The notes beneath the pieces are model-generated. The model did no database searches and was not told where the DNA came from. It saw only the letters and a program-made list of their open reading frames with translations. This document shows positions 5,101-11,558 of a stretch of DNA of 11,558 nucleotides, one piece after another. Position 1 is the first letter of the stretch; every line of letters starts with the position of its first letter. Source of the stretch: CAYJAD01 sp964370305 (GTDB lineage Bacteria > Desulfobacterota > Desulfovibrionia > Desulfovibrionales > Desulfovibrionaceae); assembly GCA_964370305.1 (NCBI GenBank), contig CAYJIU010000068.1, forward strand, positions 1-11,558. The letters run 5' to 3'. The position numbers and the translations under genes are program-made.

Positions 5101-6669
5101 TTATTTTTTCATCAACTTAAAAGTGGTCTTTATAACTGTCGCAGCTTCATTTAACTTGGGAAAACCAGTAAATAACTGTGACTCTAAATCATCTTCGCTC
5201 ATAAGCTCTAACACATTTTCTTGCTTGCCCTTCCTTACATAGTCATCCTGCATAAGGCTTGGATTACCAGGAATTGCTTCTAATATACTCTCATCGCCCT
5301 TTTCATCATACTCTGTAAGTTTTGCACCAGAATTTATACAATCATCATCAAATTCCGGCTCAAGAGAAACCAACTGCGGAATGTGCTTTTTTGCCTGCTG
5401 AGCCTTAAATACTTTTGCCTTCTCCTCAAGTTTTGCTCGTTCCTCACGCCCTTTGGATACAGCATCTTGATGGGCCACAAGAGCTTGTGCTAAATTATCA
5501 TCCAAGCTATCGACAATATTTTTTAAACTTGGATCCACAAAAACTTGCTTGACCTTACTCAAAGCCTGTGCAGGATTTTCTGTATAAATACAAGCGTTTG
5601 CAACCTGATTGGCAATATTTTCATGCGAGCTAAGCTCCATGCCATGCACCAAGGCTGTGGCGGCCTTAGCATACTCACCCGCCCGAATATAAGACTGAGC
5701 TGTGCGCACAAATGGGCTTGGAGCTTTTGGCAAAACTCTTAGCATATACACATAGGCTGAGCGTGCCTTTGTCCACTGGCTAGCGCGTGTAAAAGTAAGC
5801 CCCGCTTCATAAACATAATAACGAAATTTTTCTAAATCCTGTTTGCCGCGCCAAGCCGCCGCTAAACCAAGTTCAGCATCACCCTTATGGGCCGGGTGCA
5901 CCAAGGCTTTATTAAATTCTTGAATGGCACTATCCCATGCTTTTTGCTGTACAAAGCGCAAGCCTTCTTCCACATGAAATGAAGCCTTGCCCTCTTCGGT
6001 TTTACAACGCTCAAAACGATGCAAAGCAGCGTTAAACTCAGGACTTTGCGCATCAAGCCAAGGATTAGGTATTTTTTGAATATGCAAAAGCTTATCATGC
6101 AAAGTTTTTGGAGAATATGGTCTTGTCACAAGGTCTGTGAAGTCCATAGATTGTAAAAATTCCCTCTCCACATCCCCGCCCACCAAGGCAACCACTGGCA
6201 AGTTTTTTAAACCTGGGTGCTTACGAATTAGCTCAATCCACTGGGCAGCGGACATATCCTCCAAGCGTGAGTGGCAAAACACAATATCAATTTGCCCCCC
6301 TTCGCCTAAATCATTGCTATTTGCAGCACTTAGAGCTTTAGCAGCCTGCACACCAGAGGTTAACACCCGCACAAACTTAATACCAGCATCACGCAAAGCA
6401 GTGCGGTCTAAGGACGCGTTACTTTCCATATCTACTAGTAATAATGCAGAGTTAAATGGCAGGGTGTTTTTTGACATATCTTTTAAATCATGGGCATGAG
6501 ATCGCACCCAAGTTTTTTCACGTTTAGTATTTCTTGGTACAAAAGTATGCTGCTCAATTTTTTCAGCCAATATGGTAGCATAACTTGCTCCTGGATATTG
6601 TGCAAGTGGACCAAAGATACCACCAAAGTGGGATGTGGATTTCGTCCTTTGTTGAGCTAATGTAGACAT
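5101..6669 (-). CDS. Degenerate receiver-domain protein with TPR-like repeats
   Basis: This 522-residue cytoplasmic protein has no signal peptide or membrane segment. Residues 1-70 are low in structure. Residues about 73-197 have the alternating pattern of a response-regulator receiver (SALLLVD, IDIVFCHSRLEDMS, LPVVALVGGD, DLVTRPYSP). The phosphoacceptor position is His133 instead of Asp, the conserved Thr/Ser is Val163, the conserved Lys is Arg183, and only one acid (Asp80) of the metal-binding pair remains. Phosphorylation by a histidine kinase is therefore unlikely. Residues 232-345 contain TPR-like helix pairs (e.g. EEGLRFVQQKAWDSAIQEFNKAL), and 400-428 is charged and probably coiled coil. 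An acidic tail ends with a conserved-looking SQLFTGFPKLNEAATVIKT. No output domain for DNA binding is seen. It follows the zinc-ribbon gene by 24 nt, with a GGGGTAA ribosome site, so both probably form one operon. A scaffold or protein-interaction role is inferred. Confidence 0.85.
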   Translation of the reverse strand: MSTLAQQRTKSTSHFGGIFGPLAQYPGASYATILAEKIEQHTFVPRNTKREKTWVRSHAHDLKDMSKNTLPFNSALLLVDMESNASLDRTALRDAGIKFVRVLTSGVQAAKALSAANSNDLGEGGQIDIVFCHSRLEDMSAAQWIELIRKHPGLKNLPVVALVGGDVEREFLQSMDFTDLVTRPYSPKTLHDKLLHIQKIPNPWLDAQSPEFNAALHRFERCKTEEGKASFHVEEGLRFVQQKAWDSAIQEFNKALVHPAHKGDAELGLAAAWRGKQDLEKFRYYVYEAGLTFTRASQWTKARSAYVYMLRVLPKAPSPFVRTAQSYIRAGEYAKAATALVHGMELSSHENIANQVANACIYTENPAQALSKVKQVFVDPSLKNIVDSLDDNLAQALVAHQDAVSKGREERAKLEEKAKVFKAQQAKKHIPQLVSLEPEFDDDCINSGAKLTEYDEKGDESILEAIPGNPSLMQDDYVRKGKQENVLELMSEDDLESQLFTGFPKLNEAATVIKTTFKLMKK

Positions 6670-6693
6670 GAATTACCCCAAAAGTAAAGCTTG

Positions 6694-7113
6694 TTATTTT
6701 TTAAGGGCAGAGGCAAAGGAAAATACTTTGGCTGGCAATGGTTTGTGTACGTGGGCATACTCACCCACAGCATGAGCATTGGGTAAATATTCAACCCCGC
6801 AATAACCGCAACACATAGCATCTTGATGCATATATAAGCGAAATAACGTACCATCACGATCATAGCATGTGGGACAAAACGGCCCTTGGGTAATGGATGC
6901 AATTTTTATCCAATAAAATTGCTTATCAAAGTACAAAGTTTTGGAAAGAAATATTATATCCTCAAGCTCTTGTACTCGGTCTTTAAGATTTCGTGCTTCG
7001 TCTTGCAAGGCTATATAACGCGCTTGCAATTCCATAAGCACCTGTAATGCTTCCGTTGTTTTTCCTTGGCGGAAAAAATGTTGTACCTTTTGAAAGCAAT
7101 AATAATCTAGCAT
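6694..7113 (-). CDS. Coiled-coil / zinc-ribbon protein, function unknown
   Basis: This 139-residue protein was not recognised as a named family. Residues about 5-58 form a heptad-like helix (QVLMELQARYIALQDEARNLKDRVQELEDI) suited to a coiled coil. After FYWIKIASITQGPF come two cysteine pairs, CPTC (80-83) and CGYC (102-105), preceded by an extra Cys101. Their 18-residue separation and the GPFCPTCYDRDGTLFRL context are typical of a treble-clef or zinc-ribbon fold binding one Zn. The C-terminal 30 residues are His/Ala-rich and unstructured. The ATG at 7113 has a GAGG site (in AGGTGAGG) 8 nt upstream. It precedes the receiver/TPR gene by 24 nt and carries the operon's likely promoter. An adaptor or nucleic-acid-binding role is possible but unproven. 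Confidence 0.8.
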   Translation of the reverse strand: MLDYYCFQKVQHFFRQGKTTEALQVLMELQARYIALQDEARNLKDRVQELEDIIFLSKTLYFDKQFYWIKIASITQGPFCPTCYDRDGTLFRLYMHQDAMCCGYCGVEYLPNAHAVGEYAHVHKPLPAKVFSFASALKK

Positions 7114-7151
7114 ATTTTTTGCCTCACCTTTTCATACTGATGTTATATGCT

Positions 7152-7178
7152 ACATCGTCACATCCATGACTTTCTTTA
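7152..7178 (-). promoter_or_regulatory. Sigma-28 (FliA)-like promoter candidate for the zinc-ribbon/receiver operon
   Basis: On the minus strand, TAAAGAAA (7178-7171) and GACGATGT (7159-7152) are separated by exactly 11 nt. The enterobacterial flagellar sigma-28 consensus is TAAAGTTT-N11-GCCGATAA, so each half matches 5 of 8 with perfect spacing. Transcription would start near 7145, about 30 nt before the ATG. No clear sigma-70 promoter competes nearby, but the region is AT-rich and a chance match is possible. The rest of 7114-7262 holds no gene. Confidence 0.4.
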
Positions 7179-7262
7179 GGTATAAAAATATATGAGTAAT
7201 ACACTTGGGTTTATAACACACTAAAATTATAAAATATATTTTTTAGAAAATATCTCGAAAAA

Positions 7263-7298
7263 TAAAAAAGCCCAAGGCAAATATTGTCACCTTGGGCT
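7263..7298 (-). terminator. Rho-independent terminator of the liv-DUF362 unit
   Basis: AGCCCAAGG (7269-7277) pairs perfectly with CCTTGGGCT (7290-7298) around a 12-nt loop. Read on the minus strand the stem is followed by TTTTTTATT, a proper U-tract. It lies 112 nt after the DUF362 stop codon. The stretch between them (7299-7410) is very AT-rich, with only weak AT-only inverted repeats and no gene. Confidence 0.8.
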
Positions 7299-7410
7299 AT
7301 AATATACATTAATCAAGACATCTACGCGAATAATTTTTTATATAAAATAAATTTACATTTTAATATCAAATTTTATATTTAAAATAACTGCGCAAGTGAT
7401 TTTTAATCAA

Positions 7411-8529
7411 TTATTTTACAGTAATCAACTCATAGCCAATATTGCCAAGGCCAATACTTTCAGCATGCGATAGTTGGCTCATCCAATTGGTAGTTGGGTG
7501 AATCGACTTAAAATGATCGCCCACTTGCCCACTACCGCAACCACAATCAGTTAAAATACTAGCATTAATAGCTGGAGCAGCGTTAACAGCGTCAATACAT
7601 GCTTTATCCAAGGCCACTGGATCAAAGCTTGCGAACATACCAATGTCAGGCACGATAGCCACATCATTTCCGCCGTGACAGTCACAATATGGCGAAACTT
7701 GGTTTACAATGCTAATATGAAAATGCTGCCGGCCCTGCACCACGGCAAGAGCATATTCAGCCATGCGGCAGTTTAACACATTGGGATCAGTGTCATATGG
7801 GGCATGAATGGCATCAAAATTACAACTGCCTATACATCGCCCACAGCCTACGCAATCATCATGATTAATATGAGCTTTTTTCTCAGCGTCATAGCTAATG
7901 GCATTTTGCGCACAATGGCTAGCACACACGCCACAGCTTTTGCAATTATCATTGGCACTTGGCTTACCGTCGCTATGCATATGCATTTTACCAGCTCTAC
8001 TGCCACAGCCCATACCAATATTCTTAATGGCACCACCAAAGCCAGTCATTTCATGGCCTTTGAAGTGGGTTAGAGAGATGAAAACATCGGCATCCATAAC
8101 CGCACGACCAATGCGCGCACTTTTACAATATTTAGTATTGCTAAGCGGAATTTCTATATCATCAGTACCCTTAAGGCCATCACCAATGATCACGTGACAT
8201 CCAGTGGAAAATGGAGAATAACCATTTTCATAAGCAGATGTTATATGCTCTAATGCATCTTTACGACGCCCAACATATAAAGTATTACAGTCTGTTAAGA
8301 AAGGTTTAGCTTTTTTGCTTTGCAAAACATCCACTACGGTTTTGGAAAAATTGGGGCGCAAAAAGGAAAGGTTGCCAGGCTCACCAAAATGAATTTTGAT
8401 GGCGGCAAATTTATTTTCAAGCTCCATGTTGGTAATACCAGCTTTGCGGATAAGTTTTTTTAACTTTCCTTGTAAATTTGTGCCGACTTTACAACGCATA
8501 TTAGTAAAAAATACTTGTGATTTAGACAT
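7411..8529 (-). CDS. DUF362 protein with two [4Fe-4S] ferredoxin motifs
   Basis: This 372-residue cytoplasmic protein belongs to the DUF362 iron-sulfur family, whose reaction is not established. The N-terminal DUF362 part includes KIHFGEPGNLSFLRP (45-59) and the ISLTHFKGHEMTGFGGAIKN segment (151-170). A dicluster ferredoxin module is inserted. Cys196, 199, 202 and 206 (CKSCGVCASHC) and Cys226, 229, 232 and 236 (CVGCGRCIGSC) have the CxxCxxCxxxC spacing for two [4Fe-4S] clusters. Although the usual Pro after the fourth Cys is Ala or Asn, the motifs are otherwise standard. DUF362 then resumes, with extra cysteines in YCDCHGGND (281-289) and DCGCGSG (328-334). The ATG at 8529 has an AAGGAG site. 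It begins 37 nt after the livF stop and ends before the only terminator, so it is probably the last gene of the liv operon. An electron-transfer role is inferred. Confidence 0.9.
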   Translation of the reverse strand: MSKSQVFFTNMRCKVGTNLQGKLKKLIRKAGITNMELENKFAAIKIHFGEPGNLSFLRPNFSKTVVDVLQSKKAKPFLTDCNTLYVGRRKDALEHITSAYENGYSPFSTGCHVIIGDGLKGTDDIEIPLSNTKYCKSARIGRAVMDADVFISLTHFKGHEMTGFGGAIKNIGMGCGSRAGKMHMHSDGKPSANDNCKSCGVCASHCAQNAISYDAEKKAHINHDDCVGCGRCIGSCNFDAIHAPYDTDPNVLNCRMAEYALAVVQGRQHFHISIVNQVSPYCDCHGGNDVAIVPDIGMFASFDPVALDKACIDAVNAAPAINASILTDCGCGSGQVGDHFKSIHPTTNWMSQLSHAESIGLGNIGYELITVK

Positions 8530-8566
8530 AATAACTCCTTACAATTACCCAGTTAGTGCTAAAAAA

Positions 8567-9289
8567 TTAACCGCCAAGATAGGCTTCCTTAACCTTTGGG
8601 TTGGCAAGTAACTCTGCCCCACTACCCTCAAGCACAATGCGCCCTACCTCAAGAATATAAGCATGATTAGCAATGGAAAGGGCCGCGAAGGCATTTTGCT
8701 CAACCAATAAAATGGTCATACCTTCTTTATTGATTTTCGTAATAATATTAAATATTTCTTTAACAAGAAGTGGAGCTAAACCAAGAGATGGTTCATCTAA
8801 CATAAGTAAATCTGGCTTACTCATTAAGGCCCGCCCCACCGCAAGCATTTGTTGCTCACCGCCAGAAAGTGTGCCGCCCTTTTGCCAAAGACGCTCTTTA
8901 AGGCGCGGAAAAAGCGAATACACCCACTCCATATCATCAGCTATACCTTCAGCATCATTACGACTATAGGCGCCGAGCTGCAAATTTTCTTCCACAGTTA
9001 AATGCGGTAAAATGCGCCGTCCCTCAGGCGAAAGAGAAATACCATGCCTAACCATGATTTCAGGCGTAAGCCCAAGCAAGGACAAAGGCTTTGAATCCTC
9101 ATGCCGGCTATACAAAATTTCACCGCTAACTTGCTTATTTAGGCCAGCAATGGAACGTATGGTACTACTTTTGCCAGCACCGTTTGCCCCAATGAGCGTC
9201 ACAATACTTCCACGCGGAATGTGCAAACTCACACCCTGCACGGCCTCAATACCACCATAGCGCACTTTTAAGTCATTAATTTTTAACAT
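8567..9289 (-). CDS. livF: Branched-chain amino-acid ABC transporter ATPase LivF
   Basis: This is one of two ATPases that power the LIV-I importer (LivKHMGF) for leucine, isoleucine and valine, on the cytoplasmic face of the membrane. The 240 residues contain Walker A GANGAGKSS (34-42), signature LSGGEQQ (141-147) and Walker B LLMLDE (161-166) with catalytic Glu166. The family-specific SLSPEGRRILPHLTVEENL block (85-103) and SLGLAP after the D-loop mark it as LivF and not LivG. The H-loop position reads VEQN, as is normal for LivF. The ATG at 9289 has a weak ribosome site (GAGT). It lies 103 nt after livG; that gap holds a 7-bp inverted repeat (CATCTGC 9322-9328 / GCAGATG 9366-9372) and no terminator, so it should still be operonic. 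Confidence 0.95.
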   Translation of the reverse strand: MLKINDLKVRYGGIEAVQGVSLHIPRGSIVTLIGANGAGKSSTIRSIAGLNKQVSGEILYSRHEDSKPLSLLGLTPEIMVRHGISLSPEGRRILPHLTVEENLQLGAYSRNDAEGIADDMEWVYSLFPRLKERLWQKGGTLSGGEQQMLAVGRALMSKPDLLMLDEPSLGLAPLLVKEIFNIITKINKEGMTILLVEQNAFAALSIANHAYILEVGRIVLEGSGAELLANPKVKEAYLGG

Positions 9290-9392
9290 ATTTTACTCAT
9301 ACAATTATTTACAGCAAGAGACATCTGCATAATTATTTTTAAGCATAAAATTTACTACTGACGCCGCAGATGATGATTTTTCACTTTATTGC

Positions 9393-10193
9393 TTATACGG
9401 CGTCTTCACCAAGATAAGCTCTTACAACGTCAGCATTATTACGAATTGCATCCGGTTCACCCTCGGCTATCTGACAGCCATATTCCATAACCCATATATA
9501 TTGGCAAACCCCCATGACCACCTTCATATCATGCTCAATCAACAATATGGTCACATCAAATTCATCTCGAATATATCCAATAAAGTGCATAAGTTCTATG
9601 CTTTCCTGTGGGTTCATACCAGCAGCAGGTTCATCAAGCAAAAGAAATTTTGGCTCAGTGGCTAAGGCTCTTGCAATCTCAAGGCGACGCTGGGCCCCAT
9701 AGGGTAAACTACTAGCTTTTTCATTAGCATATCCTGTTAAATCAAGGCGATCAATCAACTTTGAAGCCTTGCTTCTAATGGCATCTTCCTCATTTAAGAG
9801 CATGGGCAAGCTTAAAGGTACCATCCACCACGGACATTTGCGACGCACGTGACAACCCACCATAACATTTTCTAATGCCGATAAATGCTGTGAAAGACGT
9901 ATATTTTGGAAGGTTCTTGCCACACCAGAAGAACAAACTTTATGCGGTGGCATACCGGTGATATCTGTATTATTGAAAGAAACTTTGCCCGCTTGCGGCG
10001 TATAAAATCCACTGATAACATTAAAAGCTGTGGTTTTACCAGCACCATTTGGCCCAATAAGCCCCACGATGCTACCTTTGGGAATTGATAAATTTAAGTT
10101 ATTTACAGCAACAACACCACCAAAGCGCATGGTGACATCCTGCACGCTGAGCATGGCATCCTTAAACTCCGGTTTTACAAAAGGATTACTCAT
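9393..10193 (-). CDS. livG: Branched-chain amino-acid ABC transporter ATPase LivG
   Basis: This is the second ATPase of the LIV-I importer, 266 residues from the chosen start. It shows Walker A GPNGAGKTT (47-55), Q-loop Gln96 in VARTFQNIRLS, the signature-like LPYGAQRR (163-170), Walker B FLLLDE (183-188) with Glu188, and the H-loop His221 in LLIEHDM. The insert between Q-loop and signature (about 115-160) and the AAGMNPQE segment are typical of LivG. The ATG at 10193 was chosen because it overlaps the livM stop as ATGA (10193-10190) and sits 5 nt after a GGAGG site. An in-frame TTG at 10205 would place that ribosome site inside the gene. Translation is probably coupled to livM. Confidence 0.95.
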   Translation of the reverse strand: MSNPFVKPEFKDAMLSVQDVTMRFGGVVAVNNLNLSIPKGSIVGLIGPNGAGKTTAFNVISGFYTPQAGKVSFNNTDITGMPPHKVCSSGVARTFQNIRLSQHLSALENVMVGCHVRRKCPWWMVPLSLPMLLNEEDAIRSKASKLIDRLDLTGYANEKASSLPYGAQRRLEIARALATEPKFLLLDEPAAGMNPQESIELMHFIGYIRDEFDVTILLIEHDMKVVMGVCQYIWVMEYGCQIAEGEPDAIRNNADVVRAYLGEDAV

Positions 10194-11221
10194 TTCTTCC
10201 TCCAAAAACCAACTAAGCTTTGCCAGCTTATCTCACGCATGCCCATAATACCTTCACGTCTAAAAAGGATAATACAAAGCAATACAAGGGAAAATACCAC
10301 CATACGCATACCAGGAATCCCAGGTATTTCAACAAAACCTAAATCCATGGGCTCTTCAAGAACGCGTAGCCACTCAAGCAACACGGTAATAACTCCTGCG
10401 CCAAGCAATGAGCCGGTAATGGAGCCAAGCCCGCCGGCAACTACAAACATAAGTACATTAAATGTCAACAAAAAGTTAAACATCTTGGGATCTATGGTTG
10501 ATAGATGACTGCCAAGCAATGCGCCACCCACTCCGGCAAAAAACGCGCCTATACAGAAGGATAAAACCTTGTAAAAAAATACATTTATGCCCATAACCTT
10601 AGCTGCAATTTCATTATCGCGAATACACTTTAACACATTGCCATAATTACTATTGATTAAGCGAACTATGAATACAAGCGTAACAAGCAACCAAAAATAA
10701 CAGGTGATTAAATCCGCATGGGCTGGTATGCCCTTAATGCCCAATGAACCATTGGTAATGGGGTTAGCATTTACTATAAGCACGCGGATAATTTCAGCAA
10801 AGCCAAGGGTTGCTATGCCTAAATAGTCATCGCCAAGGCGTAGCACAGGCAAGCCTATGAGCAAGGCAAAAAACGCAGCCGCAAGCCCGCCCATAATAAC
10901 TGACACCCAAAATGGTGTAAACATTACTGAAAATGGCCACATCATGGGTTCAAGTAGCCACATAATTTCCTTTTGCTCAGGGCTTAGAATGCAAAGGGCA
11001 GAGACATAGGCACCAATGGCTATAAATCCTGCATGACCTAAAGAAAAAAGCCCAGTATATCCATATATTAAGTTAAGAGAAAGGGCCAAGATAGCATTAA
11101 TAAAAATAAGCTTTAGTATGTATACTTGATAGGCTCCAAGAAATAACTCTGCCTGAAATAGAAACAAAGCCCCAAGGAGCATCACAATTATAGCCACAAG
11201 GGTATTTTTGTTAAAGCGCAT
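10190..11221 (-). CDS. livM: Branched-chain amino-acid ABC transporter permease LivM
   Basis: This 343-residue inner-membrane permease forms the translocation pore with LivH. About 8-9 hydrophobic helices are seen. Family motifs are GYTGLFSLGHAGFIAIGAY (54-72), DDYLGIATLGFAEIIRVL (131-148), NGSLGIKGIP (157-166) and the ATPase-contact (EAA-like) loop LKCIRDNEIAAKVMGIN (197-213). VVAGGLGSITGSLLGA lies at 260-275. The extra N-terminal helix (8-27) relative to LivH is normal for LivM. The ATG at 11221 shares a base with the livH stop (TAATG), with a GGAGG site inside the end of livH. The end overlaps the livG start by four bases. Both junctions indicate one transcript with coupled translation. 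Confidence 0.95.
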   Translation of the reverse strand: MRFNKNTLVAIIVMLLGALFLFQAELFLGAYQVYILKLIFINAILALSLNLIYGYTGLFSLGHAGFIAIGAYVSALCILSPEQKEIMWLLEPMMWPFSVMFTPFWVSVIMGGLAAAFFALLIGLPVLRLGDDYLGIATLGFAEIIRVLIVNANPITNGSLGIKGIPAHADLITCYFWLLVTLVFIVRLINSNYGNVLKCIRDNEIAAKVMGINVFFYKVLSFCIGAFFAGVGGALLGSHLSTIDPKMFNFLLTFNVLMFVVAGGLGSITGSLLGAGVITVLLEWLRVLEEPMDLGFVEIPGIPGMRMVVFSLVLLCIILFRREGIMGMREISWQSLVGFWRKK

Positions 11222-11558
11222 TAGATTTTTTCCTCCATGCGTTCACCAAACAACCCAGTCGGCTTGATAAGTAATACAAATACTAGCAAAATAAAGGCAA
11301 AAGCATCGCGATAGCCAGAAAGATGCGGCATAAATGCTACGGCCATGATTTCAATAAAACCTAGCAACAAGCCACCAATAACTGCCCCTTGAATGGAGCC
11401 AATACCCCCAAACACAGCGGCGATAAAAGCCTTAAATCCTGGGATAATGCCCATGTACGGGTCGATTTTAGGATAGCGTAAAGCCCACATAATGCCAGAA
11501 GCTGCAGCCAAGGCTGAACCTATGCAAAAAGTTAGCGCAATAATATTATCAACTTTTA
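11221..11558 (-). CDS. livH: Branched-chain amino-acid ABC transporter permease LivH (partial, N-terminus off window)
   Basis: The reading frame stays open to the right edge of the window, so only the last roughly 110 residues are present; the start lies beyond 11558. The visible part begins KVDNIIALTF and carries the LivH hallmarks SGIMWALRYPKIDP, GIIPGFKAFIAAVFGGIGSI and SGYRDAFAFILLVFVLLIKPTGLFG. These close the permease domain shared by LivH proteins. It is the first visible gene of the livHMGF order, and its stop codon overlaps the livM ATG. The periplasmic binding protein gene (livK), usually placed before livH, would be outside the window or elsewhere. Confidence 0.93.
   Translation of the reverse strand, partial: KVDNIIALTFCIGSALAAASGIMWALRYPKIDPYMGIIPGFKAFIAAVFGGIGSIQGAVIGGLLLGFIEIMAVAFMPHLSGYRDAFAFILLVFVLLIKPTGLFGERMEEKI

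Noticed and set aside
4866..5120. Plus-strand open frame running through the end of rplS and its terminator
   Set aside because: It crosses the strong terminator hairpin at 4971-5005, has no family resemblance and overlaps L19.
6657..6902. Minus-strand open frame overlapping the zinc-ribbon and receiver/TPR genes
   Set aside because: It lies in another frame of the zinc-ribbon gene, whose cysteine pairs and ribosome site are far better supported.
7804..8197. Overlapping open frames on the plus strand inside the DUF362 gene
   Set aside because: They are antisense to a strongly supported iron-sulfur protein, have no convincing ribosome sites and encode biased hydrophobic sequences; they are shadows of the real gene.
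10194..10205. TTG start for LivG at 10205
   Set aside because: It overlaps the GGAGG ribosome site that serves the ATG at 10193, and the ATGA overlap with livM supports the ATG.

Overview
The window looks like chromosomal DNA of an AT-leaning (roughly 40% GC by eye) anaerobic Gram-negative bacterium. An oxygen-sensitive [4Fe-4S] serine ammonia-lyase, a DUF362/dicluster ferredoxin protein, a YgaP-type rhodanese with a CsoR-family regulator, and a LIV-I amino-acid importer together suggest a host-associated or sediment fermenter or sulfate/sulfite reducer, plausibly in the Desulfovibrionaceae. That placement is an inference from gene content; there is no rRNA or other taxonomic marker here. No tRNA, rRNA, insertion sequence, CRISPR array or phage gene was seen. 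Most genes lie on the minus strand; only the rhodanese gene and rplS are on the plus strand.

Left part (1-4350). A strong sigma-70-type promoter drives a membrane rhodanese (ygaP). It converges on a CsoR/FrmR-family metal or sulfur sensor across a 167-nt gene-free stretch packed with inverted repeats, including a 32-nt perfect palindrome. On the minus strand a serine-catabolism cassette runs leftward: serine/H+ symporter (sdaC), then single-chain iron-sulfur L-serine ammonia-lyase (sdaA), then a small DUF4234-like membrane protein, possibly continuing into the csoR-like gene. Imported serine would be deaminated to pyruvate and ammonia.

Middle (4351-7300). A divergent intergenic region carries promoters for sdaC and rplS, a widely spaced 10-bp inverted repeat and a short direct repeat. 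rplS stands alone here and ends in a strong bidirectional terminator. Facing it is a two-gene minus-strand unit. First comes a coiled-coil/zinc-ribbon protein, then a 522-residue protein with a degenerate receiver domain (His at the phosphoacceptor position) joined to TPR-like repeats. A sigma-28-like promoter candidate lies just upstream of this pair. It is the least understood and most interesting part of the window.

Right part (7263-11558). A minus-strand operon livH-livM-livG-livF encodes the two permeases and two ATPases of a branched-chain amino-acid ABC importer, with tight start/stop overlaps. livH is cut by the window edge, and the binding-protein gene is not visible. A DUF362 protein with two [4Fe-4S] ferredoxin motifs follows livF after 37 nt, and the unit closes at a rho-independent terminator. 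The joint theme of the window is amino-acid uptake and breakdown (serine and, probably, leucine/isoleucine/valine) with iron-sulfur enzymes.
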